A DNA stretch of 64,000 bases from Pseudo-nitzschia pungens (Eukaryota > Bacillariophyta > Bacillariophyceae > Bacillariales > Bacillariaceae): the NCBI GenBank assembly GCA_037355855.1, contig CM074759.1, positions 1,426,001 to 1,490,000 of the forward strand. The letters run 5' to 3'. Below are positions 22,106 to 32,400 of the stretch, in pieces. A program made the position numbers and the translations under genes. The notes below the pieces were generated by a model. The model was not told the DNA's origin. It did no database searches and saw only the letters and a program-made list of their open reading frames with translations. Every line of letters begins with the position of its first letter. Position 1 is the stretch's first letter.

Positions 22106-23807
22106 TGATAGTGATAGCTATTGCAATCCACATACACCGTATGAAAATAAAAATAATGAGCAAGGGCAAAGTTGAAGCAGGAATATCGGATACTCGTAAT
22201 CGATCTTTGCCATATGAAAGATTCGCTTAGTCGTGCTTTTCTTTGTGAAGCAAGTTCTGATGCCTTCATCAAGCAAAATCATTCCATCCATTAAACCAAT
22301 CAATCGTTTTCTACTGAATATTTCGGTTCCATGCAAGAAGATTCTATCACTCGGCATGAAACCTAAATTCAAATTGACAGTCGCAGCTTCATCAAATGCC
22401 GATTAGACTTAGTGCAGCATGATTGCTATTCCATATCCATATTTGTTACACAGTACTGTCATATTCTGGCGTTGCAGCGAGGCCCAAAAACTGCGATTCT
22501 TGTTTCAATCACAAACTATGTGAGAGAAGATAACTTTGTGGCTGGCATTTATGTGGTGTGTATCCTCACCTTGGGAGGTGTTTCCATCGCATCCGGCGCT
22601 CTGTAGTTCATCATCTTGGTCTGCAAGAGTTGCCCACAACATATGGAGCTCTTGATTCTAAGAACCACTGTACGCAAGACACAACATCTGGAAAAAGGAA
22701 AACAGCAACCGCGGAATCCTTTTGGTTACTATTGATTTACACTATAAATGGTGTGAAGAGTAAATGGCATACCGATGAGAGGGGCTTGCTGAACACAATC
22801 TTGACTGCTCGAGACAAGAAAGAGTGGGCGTGAAAAAATTGAATCATTCTTTTTATTCCCGAATGATTCTTTGTCTTTAGACTTCGAATAGCGTTAAAAG
22901 CTACTACGACTTGTTATCAAAATGAATATATAATGACTGCCGTGGGATATGATGCCACTGCTATTGTCATCATCTTCGTCACGGAAATTCCAGAAATCAT
23001 GTCATTGGTTGCTATAGGTGGCGAAGCTGACCCACGACGATGGCACAGAAAGAAGTCCATGCTGTATAGTGCCACGGAGTTGTGTTTTTTCGAGGGAATT
23101 TTCGCAGTGGTTGTAGCGGTGGATAGTTAGTTTTGCCACGAGAGTCATGGTGGTGACAGCGAACACCATGTCAAGGACATATGGTAGTCGTTCTACACAG
23201 CACGAATTGTCTAGAGACATCCATCTCGTCGTGGTCGAGTCATGACCGAGAACGTCTTCCTCATCAACGAAGCGATTCAACTGTATCGACGTTGCGGCCT
23301 TGTTTGTCACTGCTCACGATTGTCACCGTGGCAACAACAAACGCCATCTACAGCAAGACTCGTCTGGACACTTCACCTCGTCGTGGTCGTGTTTTTGTCG
23401 GGAACCTTTTCATCATCAACGATACAATCAAACGTGTAAACGTTGTGGCCACAGTGGGAACAGCAGATGTCACGGCGAGGATAGTCTTTCTACACAGCAC
23501 GAATTGTCTAGAGACATACATCTCGTCGCGGTCGACCAACCTGGTAGTTCCGGCCGTAATTCCACCTTCTTTCGAGAGTCACGGTCGCAACAGTAGATGC
23601 CAGAGGAGTTTTTCTACACAGCACGACTTGTCTAGAGGCATCCATCTTTTCGCGGTCGATTATTGGTCGAGAATTCCTTCCTCACCCATGCAATAAGTCT
23701 TTCAAATGATATGAGGAAATCTTAGGAAATAGGCGAATTCATTCCATATCATTTTTCAACAAGCAGAACCTTTCTTTTAAACAACGTTGTTATGTCTCCC
23801 AAATTCT
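22106..23807. other. Spacer with degenerate minisatellite
   Basis: Short frames at 22412-22606, 22558-22833 and 22933-23130 have no recognisable features. The 3' half is a degenerate tandem repeat (separate entry). Confidence 0.5.
23191..23690. repeat. Degenerate minisatellite, four units of ~125-150 bp
   Basis: The core TTCTACACAGCACGAATTGT followed by CTAGAGACATCCATCTCGTC and GTGGTCGA starts at 23191, 23488 and 23612. A more diverged unit (CACCTCGTCGTGGTCGTG, then CATCATCAACGATACAATC) lies at about 23345-23430 and matches the second half of unit 1 (CATCAACGAAGCGATTCAA at about 23262). All units are in the same orientation. Confidence 0.75.
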
Positions 23808-26129
23808 TTATTGGGCTTTTGAAGCGTTCCCTTCCCAAAAATTGATTTTGTCTGCCAAAGTACCAATTGGCTTAATGGTACCCTTCGAAGCATTGGCGTG
23901 TACTGGCCGATCGCCTTCAATCATATGAACGCGATTTACCTTCTTCCACGAGACTGCTTTAACGCCATTGGAACGTGCACCATTCTCACGAAAAGACGAA
24001 CTTCGCTTTTTAGTGCTCTTTCGCGGAGATTGATCCGTTACGTTCTCTTCATCAGAGACGGTGTTCCATGGCTTCTCAAATTTCCGTTGCATTCTTGGAC
24101 TCCCAACGGCATGGCGATGGAACCATGCGTCGGATGGTGCATCTATCGCGGGATGAATAGGTTTAAGCTTGCCGACTCGGGGGGATCTAGGCGATCTAGG
24201 CGATCTAGGAGTTTTGTAGCCATATTTCTTCATCAGTTTTCGTACAATTTCCAAGTCCTCATCGAATTCCGAAGTATCAGTATCTATTCCATTGACATTC
24301 TTTGCTTTTTCTCGTTCAAGAATATCATGAATTGCTATGAGTCTTTCCAATTCGGATTTCTGGGAATTTGTAATCGTAGGTGCTGCTGTTGTTGTGGCAC
24401 ATTTATCGTTGTCCCGCTCCTCGTTCCCCTTTTCAGAGGACGTCGGTGAAACTTCGTTGCTTCTTGGTTTCGCTCGTTCGGACAACTGTTCTACTGAGGA
24501 CGTCGGTGAGCTTTCCTTTGTTTCCATCACAGTGTTATCACTTCTTGGTTTCGCTTTCTCGGACCGCATTTCTTTTGAGGACCTCGGCGAGCTTCCCTTT
24601 GATTCCACCGAGGTGTTATCGCTGGTTGGGTTTACTCTCTCGGACAAGTCTTCTTTTGAGCACTCTAGCGAGCTTTCGTTTGTCTCCGTCGCAGAGGTGG
24701 CGTTTCTTGGCTTCACCACGGAAGCTTCATTTTTTGTTTTCGCCGAAGTTGATGTTCCATCCAATTGCTCGGGTGGCTGATTCTCATTCTCAGACAGCTG
24801 CTTCTCATTTTCTTGTACCAGTTTGTTGCTTTGTGGAACACCCTTCTCGTTTCCAGCAAGTGCAGGTGTTTCTGTTCCACTTTTCTCGTTCTCTGCAGAG
24901 GTTTCTACAGGCTTTCCCGTAGCACTCTTCTCAGTTTCTGTAGATGGTTTCGTAACATTTTGTTCATTTTCAATAGATTTTTCAACTTCAAAGTGATTCG
25001 ACTCAGACATAGTGTCGTTTTGCTTTTCATTGTCGAGAAAGTTGAAGTTCCATTCATGTTTGAAGTATTTTTTCTCTGAAGACGCTTTCTCGCCGGTTGG
25101 AGTTTGTTCCTTCGACGTGAGAGTATGGGTTTCATTCCAAACATCATCCAGGTTGGAATCGCAGTGACTACTATCAACAGTCCCTTGCGTTTGTATCATA
25201 TCAATTTTCTTCCAAACTTCCTTATCCGAGGATCCGTTAGCACCCATTTTCTTAATCTCAACGAAGGCGTCATTGCTTTTGTCCTCTGGTACAAAAGCAT
25301 TCGTTTCCTTCCAGTCATTGTCGTCACCTTCACTTGGGCTGTGTTTCGATGGAAATTCACTCGGGAGAGACTTCTTGACAGCATTCAGTTCTTCACGGAA
25401 CGACGACATTTCCTTCCGCATGAGATGAACTTTGGATACGTGTTGTCCCTTTGGCTGATCGCTCCCTATGGGATGAAGGCTAGTCAATGTTGTATCAACT
25501 GTTGTATCAACATCTTCAGATGAAGAGTTGGTACTGGTTGGTTCGAATTCATAATGATCAGTTTTTGGCGTTTCTTGAAGTTCATTTCTCTGATTGATTG
25601 ATCGTAAATGATTTGTTTTCATATCGTTGATCAGGTGTGGATCGAACTGAACGATGCTTTCATCCAGTTTTTTTTCGTCGACAGCACTTTCCGATACCTC
25701 TGGTTTTTCTCTCATCGCAAACAAGTCGGGTTGCAAATCTTGACTTTGATCTCGTGGAGCCACCGCCTCATCCACCAGCAATCTAAAATCAAGCTTGCTT
25801 CCGTGATTTGGAAGTTTTGCAGCTGCTCCATCCAATTGGCGCGGCATGCAGTAATGAGGCTTTGTTGGATCGTACAAGCTTTTCTTTGATGCATCGTCGT
25901 CAGAGAACGAATAAGTCGACGTCGAGGTCAAGGAAGAAGTTTGATCTTTTCTCGAGAGATGCGACCATGGTGCCCGTGGTGCCCGTGGTGACCGTGGCGA
26001 CCGTGGCGATCGTGGTGATCCTGGCGGTGAACCTCTCCTCTTCTTCAAGAACTTGACGAAAAGAGTTCCACCACAGACTCTCGGTTTCTCATCTTCTTCC
26101 GATTCATCGTAGGTGCGATCTCTCGCCAT
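23808..26129 (-). CDS. Large disordered acidic/Ser-rich protein with SPR repeats
   Basis: An intact 773-aa frame without introns and without a recognised domain. It begins MARDRTYDESEEDEKPRVCG. An SPRSPRSPR-type repeat near residues 37-52 (about 25970-26030) recurs near residues 643-652 (about 24180-24215). The centre (residues about 350-620) is almost entirely Glu, Ser, Lys, Thr and Asn, with loosely repeated blocks of the form SxENExxxxE and KAKPRSDNTxxETKESSP. No signal peptide or membrane segment is seen. SPR and SP motifs suggest proline-directed phosphorylation or cytoskeletal/chromatin association, which is inference only. The long uninterrupted frame and strong codon-driven composition argue that it is a real gene. 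Confidence 0.6.
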   Translation of the reverse strand: MARDRTYDESEEDEKPRVCGGTLFVKFLKKRRGSPPGSPRSPRSPRSPRAPRAPWSHLSRKDQTSSLTSTSTYSFSDDDASKKSLYDPTKPHYCMPRQLDGAAAKLPNHGSKLDFRLLVDEAVAPRDQSQDLQPDLFAMREKPEVSESAVDEKKLDESIVQFDPHLINDMKTNHLRSINQRNELQETPKTDHYEFEPTSTNSSSEDVDTTVDTTLTSLHPIGSDQPKGQHVSKVHLMRKEMSSFREELNAVKKSLPSEFPSKHSPSEGDDNDWKETNAFVPEDKSNDAFVEIKKMGANGSSDKEVWKKIDMIQTQGTVDSSHCDSNLDDVWNETHTLTSKEQTPTGEKASSEKKYFKHEWNFNFLDNEKQNDTMSESNHFEVEKSIENEQNVTKPSTETEKSATGKPVETSAENEKSGTETPALAGNEKGVPQSNKLVQENEKQLSENENQPPEQLDGTSTSAKTKNEASVVKPRNATSATETNESSLECSKEDLSERVNPTSDNTSVESKGSSPRSSKEMRSEKAKPRSDNTVMETKESSPTSSVEQLSERAKPRSNEVSPTSSEKGNEERDNDKCATTTAAPTITNSQKSELERLIAIHDILEREKAKNVNGIDTDTSEFDEDLEIVRKLMKKYGYKTPRSPRSPRSPRVGKLKPIHPAIDAPSDAWFHRHAVGSPRMQRKFEKPWNTVSDEENVTDQSPRKSTKKRSSSFRENGARSNGVKAVSWKKVNRVHMIEGDRPVHANASKGTIKPIGTLADKINFWEGNASKAQ

Positions 26130-26853
26130 GTTGGTGCTTTCGTTTCGGATGAGCTACTTGTTAGTTGTTTGACTTGCGACGTGGATATGGGAAGAACAAT
26201 GCACTTTATCCAAAAGGAAGCAGATGGGATTTTCACCACGACAAGAAGTGCGCGGTTGATGTTTTCTGTGATGTTGTATTGTTCTTATTTTTTCTTCATG
26301 GAATTGTGGATTTCGACATGATCCGCGATCCTTGGAGGGAGTTTTGTCGGGTGGAATTTGACAATTACGAAACCCGGAGCATCGCCGAAATTCAGTTTAG
26401 CGACCATAGCGACAATAATTTTATCATTTTGAAACCGATGCTCGCCATGCGCGAAGGACGCAAAATCCATCACTACTATAATATCTATAGTAGATACGAT
26501 AGGTACTCTAGTGTCAGGATGATGGTTTCAAAATTGTTTTCAATCAAAAAAATTAAAAATCGGTGTCACCCTTCGCGCCCTTGCGAACCGTCTAAAAGGT
26601 GAGGTGTGATTTTTGTGCAGTATTACTAGTAGTGAAATAAGTTACTCGTACTGTACCTAATAATTGTGCAGTAATTACCGTGATGGGTTCGTGTGGTTGA
26701 AAGATGCCAATATTGGTAATTCTCCGAATAAGGTTTACCTATCGTGTCGAGTTCGTTATTCGTAATTCTCCGATATCAATCTATTGTGTCGAGTTCGTCA
26801 CAATGGTCACGACAAAGAATGCGCACAGCACAAAATTACTCGATAACTGAACT
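26130..26853. other. Divergent promoter spacer
   Basis: This lies between two divergently transcribed genes. A frame at 26165-26602 (145 aa) has no features I can support. An imperfect direct repeat containing GTCGAGTTCGT occurs at about 26736-26795. Confidence 0.45.
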
Positions 26854-28981
26854 ATGATCAATCGTTACCTTCTCTCCCGTTCATTGCACCGATATCGACC
26901 GAGAACTGTTTCGTCGGGAGGAGAAAACAAAGGAAGTCCCTTTCGTTTCCTATCTTCTTCTGGGCAACAAACGTCCCAAGGTGACTACGACGATAATGAA
27001 AAACTATTTGTCAAGTACAGAAGCTCGGGACTGCCAGATTTCATTGAAGAATGGGATCGAGATAAATTTCGCAAGTTGGGATACGGGTTGACCGCCCTTA
27101 CGACAGCATCTGCGTGCAATACACTTTTAATCTTCGAGGAGCATGCGGTCTTTCTCACAACGGGACTCGGAGCTCTGACGGCAGCATATTGGCTGATTGG
27201 TAAGCGTGACATCGAACAACGATCACAAACCATCCGTCGGAATTTCCCGGTTCTCGGAAACGTTCGGTACTTGCTCGAAATGATTCGTCCCGAAATCAGA
27301 CAGTACGTAAGTAAAGTAGTTTCAGAATGCGAACAAAACGGATTTTTTCGTGTTCACGACGATTCATTCGTTGCCCGTAACGACAGTTGAGAGCATTTCG
27401 GTGTTCGAAAGCGAAACTGATGCGTTACGTCGAATCACCGCTCATGGCTACTTCGTCGTCTAACTTTAGCGTTCTCAGTTTGTAGAGGCCGACGATGAAA
27501 AGGGCTTGCCTTTTGATCGAAATCACCGAGCTATTGCCTATCAACGCAGCAAAGGGGTATCGGCTACTATGGCTTTTGGATGCCGCCGTGATATCGAGGC
27601 AGTGGGATACGAATGGGTCAACCATTCGCTTTACCCTACAAGCTTGAAAGACACAGAGCAGCGAGTGTTGATCGGAGGCAACAATCCTCAATGCACCCAG
27701 CCTTACAGCTCGTCATTGCTGAACATCAGTGCAATGTCCTATGGAGCTCTCTCGGATCGAGCCATATTAGCCTTAAGCTCAGGAGCCAAAATTGGTGGCT
27801 TCTCTCACAACACTGGGGAGGGAGGTATCTCTGAACACCACAAGGAGGGTGGAGCTGATATTGTATGGAACATAGGCACTGCATACTTTGGTTGTGGAAG
27901 GTTTGCCGAGGGAGGTGTCCGCGTGTTTGATCCCGAGTTGTTTGCCGAGAATTCTCAACACGCAAAAATGATTGAAATCAAGTTGTCTCAGGGTGCCTAA
28001 ACCTGCGCACGGTGGAATGCTGCCAAAGGAAAAGATAAGCCGCGGCATTGCGAAAGCACGCAATTTGGAATATCCCGTCCAGCAAGATTGTCATTCACCA
28101 TCTAGACACAATGCATTCAGCAACCCGCGTGAACTGTGCGGCTTCATTCAGGATCTGCGCAGACTATCGAAGGGAAAACCAGTTGGTATCAAACTTGTGC
28201 CTAGGTCAGCCGAGTGAATTCATCGATCTCGTAAAGGCTTTCCTCGAGACCGGAATCCATCCCGATTTCATAACATGTGATGGTGGTGAAGGCGGGACTG
28301 GTGCTGCTCCCCCTGAGTTTTCGAATTCGGTAGGAACTCCTCTTGCCGAAGCATTGTCTTTCATGCATGCCGTATTGGTTGGAGCGGGATTGCGAGATCC
28401 ACTCGACAAGTCTCAATCCAAAATTGCCTTGATTGCAAGTGGAAAGGTATTAACGGGCATGAGCATGTACAAGAATTTTGCTCTTGGCGCAGGATGTTTG
28501 CAATGCGGCCTAGATCGTTTTTGTTTTCTTTGGGATGTATTCAAGCACTCAAATGTCAGACCAACACATGTCCTACGGGAATCACAACACAAGATCCGAA
28601 ACTGAGCTGGGGTTTGGTAAGTTTTCGTCCGCAGTGTATGTAGATTGTTTGCACGGTCTGCCATTGTGAACTTGTCTCACAAAATGTTGCTGATACGAAT
28701 GGCAGGATCCTTCCTTTAAGAAAGTCCGCGTAGCAAATTTTCATAGAGCAACTGTAGAAGCTTGTGTCGAGTTGATGGAAGCAACCGGCATAGAGTCGTG
28801 GAAAACAATTCAGCCAATGCACGTAAATCGCCGGGTTAGTCTTGGAAAGTCCAAACCCTACCAAGAGATCTGGGAACACCTACAAGTAAAAAAGGGGGAT
28901 CTGCTGGTGGGAAAGGGCCCCAAGTCTCTTTTGCAACTATGGGACGAATCGACAGCAACGACAGCAGAAGGAAAAGCTTGA
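26854..28981 (+). CDS. FMN-binding glutamate-synthase-family protein, 3 exons, four apparent +1 frameshifts
   Basis: Exons are 26854-27306, 27479-28616 and 28706-28981. The N-terminus (MINRYLLSRSLHRYRPRTVSS) looks mitochondrial, followed by a hydrophobic hairpin at about residues 82-115. The enzymatic part matches the stand-alone GltB-like FMN domain: RPEIRQYFVEAD, SAMSYGALSDRA, GFSHNTGEGGIS, KLSQGAKPAHGG, GIKLCLGQPSEFID, FITCDGGEGGTGAAP and the iron-sulfur cysteines in CIQALKCQTNTCPTG. To read it, one base must be skipped near 27996-27998, 28195-28197, 28492-28493 and 28509-28511; two of these sit directly before stops (GCC TAA and GCC TAG). Spliced length is 3n+1, as four extra bases predict; the repaired protein is about 620 aa. 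The family is common in bacteria and in some algae. It may be a pseudogene, misread sequence or frameshifted mRNA. Confidence 0.85.
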
Positions 28982-29110
28982 AAAAAGTAAAAGAAAATCA
29001 TTTTATTAGAGATTGCGGATTGATTGGAGATGAAATCGTCTTTTATCAAACTGTTTTTGTCATCAGTCATTATGATGTGTGTGTGTGCAATTTTTACTAC
29101 GCAGTGTTCA

Positions 29111-29491
29111 TCATATCATCTGACGAGAAATAACATACAAAGTCGGACCGACAACAAAAACGGCAAGTCTGGAGTAGGCGGTGAGTTTTGCATAGAAAAT
29201 GTAGTGATCAATTTTTTTGCCAAGATTGTCGATGCTTTCGAGGTTCTTTTCAATTCTGTTGCCAAGTTCTCTCGCGTTGGCGTCAATCTTGTTGCTGAGT
29301 TGATCATACTTCCACTTTGCGTCGCCGTCCTTGTTCTCTAGATAGGTGTGGTCCTTCACCTGTTTGAGCCTTGAGCGGGGTATAGTCCAAAGATGATGCT
29401 TTGATGCAGTCGCGATACCGCCATTGGAAGAGAGACCAAGGCCCTGCTTGGCGCAATACTTGGAAAGAGTAGAGACTTTGTTGAGACTCAT
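29111..29491 (-). CDS. Small coiled-coil protein with C-terminal membrane anchor
   Basis: An intact 126-aa frame. It has a basic N-terminus (MSLNKVSTLSKYCAKQGLG) and a WTIPRSRLKQVKDHTYLE segment, then a heptad-like helix (residues about 63-95: QLSNKIDANARELGNRIEKN) and a C-terminal hydrophobic stretch (about residues 108-123: LAVFVVGPTLYVIS). The tail-anchor layout and basic N-terminus suggest a mitochondrial or ER membrane protein. The family is not recognised. It is convergent with the glutamate-synthase-like gene, about 130 nt away. Confidence 0.55.
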   Translation of the reverse strand: MSLNKVSTLSKYCAKQGLGLSSNGGIATASKHHLWTIPRSRLKQVKDHTYLENKDGDAKWKYDQLSNKIDANARELGNRIEKNLESIDNLGKKIDHYIFYAKLTAYSRLAVFVVGPTLYVISRQMI

Positions 29492-30204
29492 GATGCTAAA
29501 GTTTCCGAAACGGATCAGAATTCAGAACAGAAGTACTGGTTTACTGGAGAGGTGGAAGAGTGAAACAATACTGATTTTCAATGATGATTGAGCAATGTAG
29601 AGATTGAAATACGCCACATGACATGGCAAATTGATTCATCACTAATGCGAAGAGAGGTTTAAACAAATCACAATACAAGTATTCTCGTATTCATTTTTCA
29701 ATTTTGAGGTTTTCTGTGCGATCCTCTCATCAAGAAATAATTGAAATACTCGTACGGTACACGTGCTAAAGAATACAGTACAACAGGCGCGTTAAATCTG
29801 TCAACAACTTGGCAGGTCTGAATTTGTAAATTCCATACGCAGTTCGTGAGTGGTAACTCTCTCTTGCATGGCACCGACGCAAGTTGTTATTCATTACTGT
29901 ACTGGTAACCTTAAGATTACTCGTAGTTCTATTATTATTTCGTTCATTTTTGTTGGACCATGTGCCTTGGGCACTTCTAAAATCAACCCTACTTTAATCA
30001 GAAAACGGAGTAACACATACAAGTACAGTTCACTACAAAAGAGATACCGAACCATCGCAACAAAAATGACTTGCAACGCTGCATCAACCATCTTGATTGA
30101 TTGATTGATTGTTGTTTGTTGAATCTTCCAACTTCGATCTAATATCAAAATCTTTCCGACAAATCAATTCCAAGAAAAGAAATTACTCTCGGTTGAAACG
30201 AACA
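29492..30204. other. Divergent promoter spacer
   Basis: AT-rich, without a supported gene. A short ATTGATTGATTGATTG repeat is present at about 30090-30112, about 95 bases upstream of the LRR start codon. Confidence 0.45.
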
Positions 30205-32256
30205 ATGAACAATTTTGACGACGAAAGAACTCACTCCACGGCTCCGACGGGAAGTGTGACCGATCTTAGCAGCACTTCCGGACGTTCCCTGAGCACCAAC
30301 GCATCGTCGTTGCCTCGCGTTCCTCAAGCGTCGGATTTGGGCATCGCAAGTGGGAATCGACCCAACAAGTCACAAGATGACATATATGGATTGGAAACAG
30401 GAGGGATCGCCGTAAGTTGGATTGTTGGCACACGGATCACGGATGATGGTATGAACACACTCAAAGATATTGCCGCTGCTCACGAGGATTGTATTTTTTG
30501 CTTTCACCGGTCGAACATCTTGTTGGTTATTGCACTCCAAATCAGTCCTATGTTGTAACTCCCCAAGAACCTGAACCGGAGATCGTCGACGCTATCAAAA
30601 TTGTCCCAGAATTGAAGGTCATAGAAGAAGAAAAGAAGAACAAACGTATGCACATAATAGGAGGAATAGTTCTTTTTGTAGTGATTGTTATCGTGGTGAC
30701 TGCAACTTGTTGTGCTGACATTCGACAAAGGAGCAGACAATGATGATTCAGCAGGAAATTTAACCGGAGGATATACTTCGATTTTGAATGCTACCTCTCC
30801 ACCTTCTCAGTCGCCTTCGACACCTCCAACCAGCGGAACCTTTCTGGACCTTCTTTCTGTTCTTGGCGGTTTCTACGACGCTGATGAATTCGATACAATT
30901 TTTGAAGACGAATCATCTCCGCAATACCGAGCAGCTGCTTGGGTTGCGGATACTGCTTTTCTCCCCGAGGTCGATGGCGATGAAGCTCGAATGATCAGTC
31001 GATTTGCTCTGGCCACCTTCTATTTTTCGACCAATGGTGATGGCTGGAGGCACAGTGCGTCGAGAGGTTGGCTCAAAACACCGAATGAATGCGAGTGGAA
31101 CGCAATAAGCTGTAACGACGATTCCAGTGTAGCTACGATATTTTTCAGTAAGTCTGTTTCTGGTGAACGCGGGAATCGTTATTGGTCGTCACCTTAACCG
31201 ATTCATTGTGTCGGGGTGTTGGTCATCGCTCAACGTGCGTCTTTCGTCACTTTTCGCAGAGCCAAACGGCGGGATCTCCAGCGAATTAACAGGTACTTTG
31301 CCATACGAAATATCCTTCCTATCAAAGCTGACCATGTTCATTGTACCTAAAGGACCAATATCCGGACCGTTTCCCGATTGGACAAAGCTATCGTCATTAG
31401 AAATGTTAGCATTGAATAATCACCAATTCAGTGGGGAATTCCCAAGCTATTTAATTCGACAAAATCCGTTGCTAGACACCATTTATTTCAGAAACAACAA
31501 ATTCGAAGGGCACATTTTCAAAGATGACTTTACGATCGATTCGAGTCCGTTGTTAGCCTTGCATTTGGATGGAAACAACTTCTCAGGATCCATCTCATCC
31601 CAAATTTGGAGACTGACGTCTCTGACAGACTTGGGTTTGAATGGAAACAACTTCTCAGGATCCATCCCATCCGAACTTGGCAGATTGAAGCTTCTAGGTG
31701 AGTTTGCGGATGTCGTGCTTTATCATTCTACAAAACCTTTCTCCATGTTTGTTCCTAAAGAAGAACTTTTGTAATCTGCCTTCTTGTGCTCGTTGTAGAG
31801 AAACTCAACGTTGGTAATAATGGATTCACCGGCACCATACCAGATGAATTATACACTCTGACGACACTTCGAAACTTGGACTTGAGTGTTGCGACTTTTC
31901 ATGGATCCTTGTCCGACTCCTTTTCCGACCTTGCAGAGCTGACTACTGCAATATTTCACAACAATGATTTTACAGGCACGATTCCCGCAGGTTTTGCAGA
32001 CCTCACTAAACTCAGTAAGTGCAAAACTTCTAATGTTTGACTTCGTTCGAATTGGCAAGTGTTCACTATCTAACTCATCTCAATCCATTGTGCGAATATT
32101 TTCTGCCGGCCAGCAAAATTGGAGCTGCACTCGAATGATCTCAGCGACTCTGTCTCGGAAGAATTGTGCGCTCGGAAGGCGACGGACCTAACTCTGACGG
32201 TAGATTGTCAGAAAGTAACGTGTTCCTGTTGTACGGAGTGTGTTGAAACAAGGTGA
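30205..32256 (+). CDS. Single-pass membrane LRR protein, 5 exons, one apparent +1 frameshift
   Basis: Exons are 30205-30411, 30546-31147, 31260-31697, 31799-32014 and 32114-32256, with introns of 99-134 nt and GTAAGT/GTGAGT donors. The N-terminus is cytosolic and Ser/Thr-rich with no signal peptide. One TM segment follows (IIGGIVLFVVIVIVVTATC). Next is the cap region preceding diatom LRRs (RFALATFYFSTNGDGW ... NECEWNAISC), about eight plant-type LRRs (SGSIPSELGRLKLL, TGTIPDELYTLTTL) and a Cys-rich end cap (LCARKATDL ... VTCSCCTECVETR). Topology is thus N-in/C-out. Exon 2 changes frame by +1 at about 30714-30731, just after the TM; without this a TGA follows at 30741-30743. Spliced length is 3n+1, consistent with one extra base. 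A surface receptor or adhesion role is inferred from topology. There is no kinase domain. Confidence 0.8.
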
Positions 32257-32400
32257 TATGATACTACAGCCACATTGGACAATGACAAAATTATTAATGA
32301 AGAAGAAATGTTTTGGTTTGTTAACGATGCAATATTTATTTTTTTCTAAAGGAGGTGAAGAACCATGAATCGTCACAAAGTCAAACTGAAAACGTTCCCT

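Noticed and set aside
22412..23130. Three short plus-strand frames
   Set aside because: No recognisable features; near a minisatellite and likely chance frames.
29036..29341. 105-aa plus-strand frame with a hydrophobic start
   Set aside because: It overlaps the minus-strand coiled-coil protein, which has the better-structured composition and stop placement.
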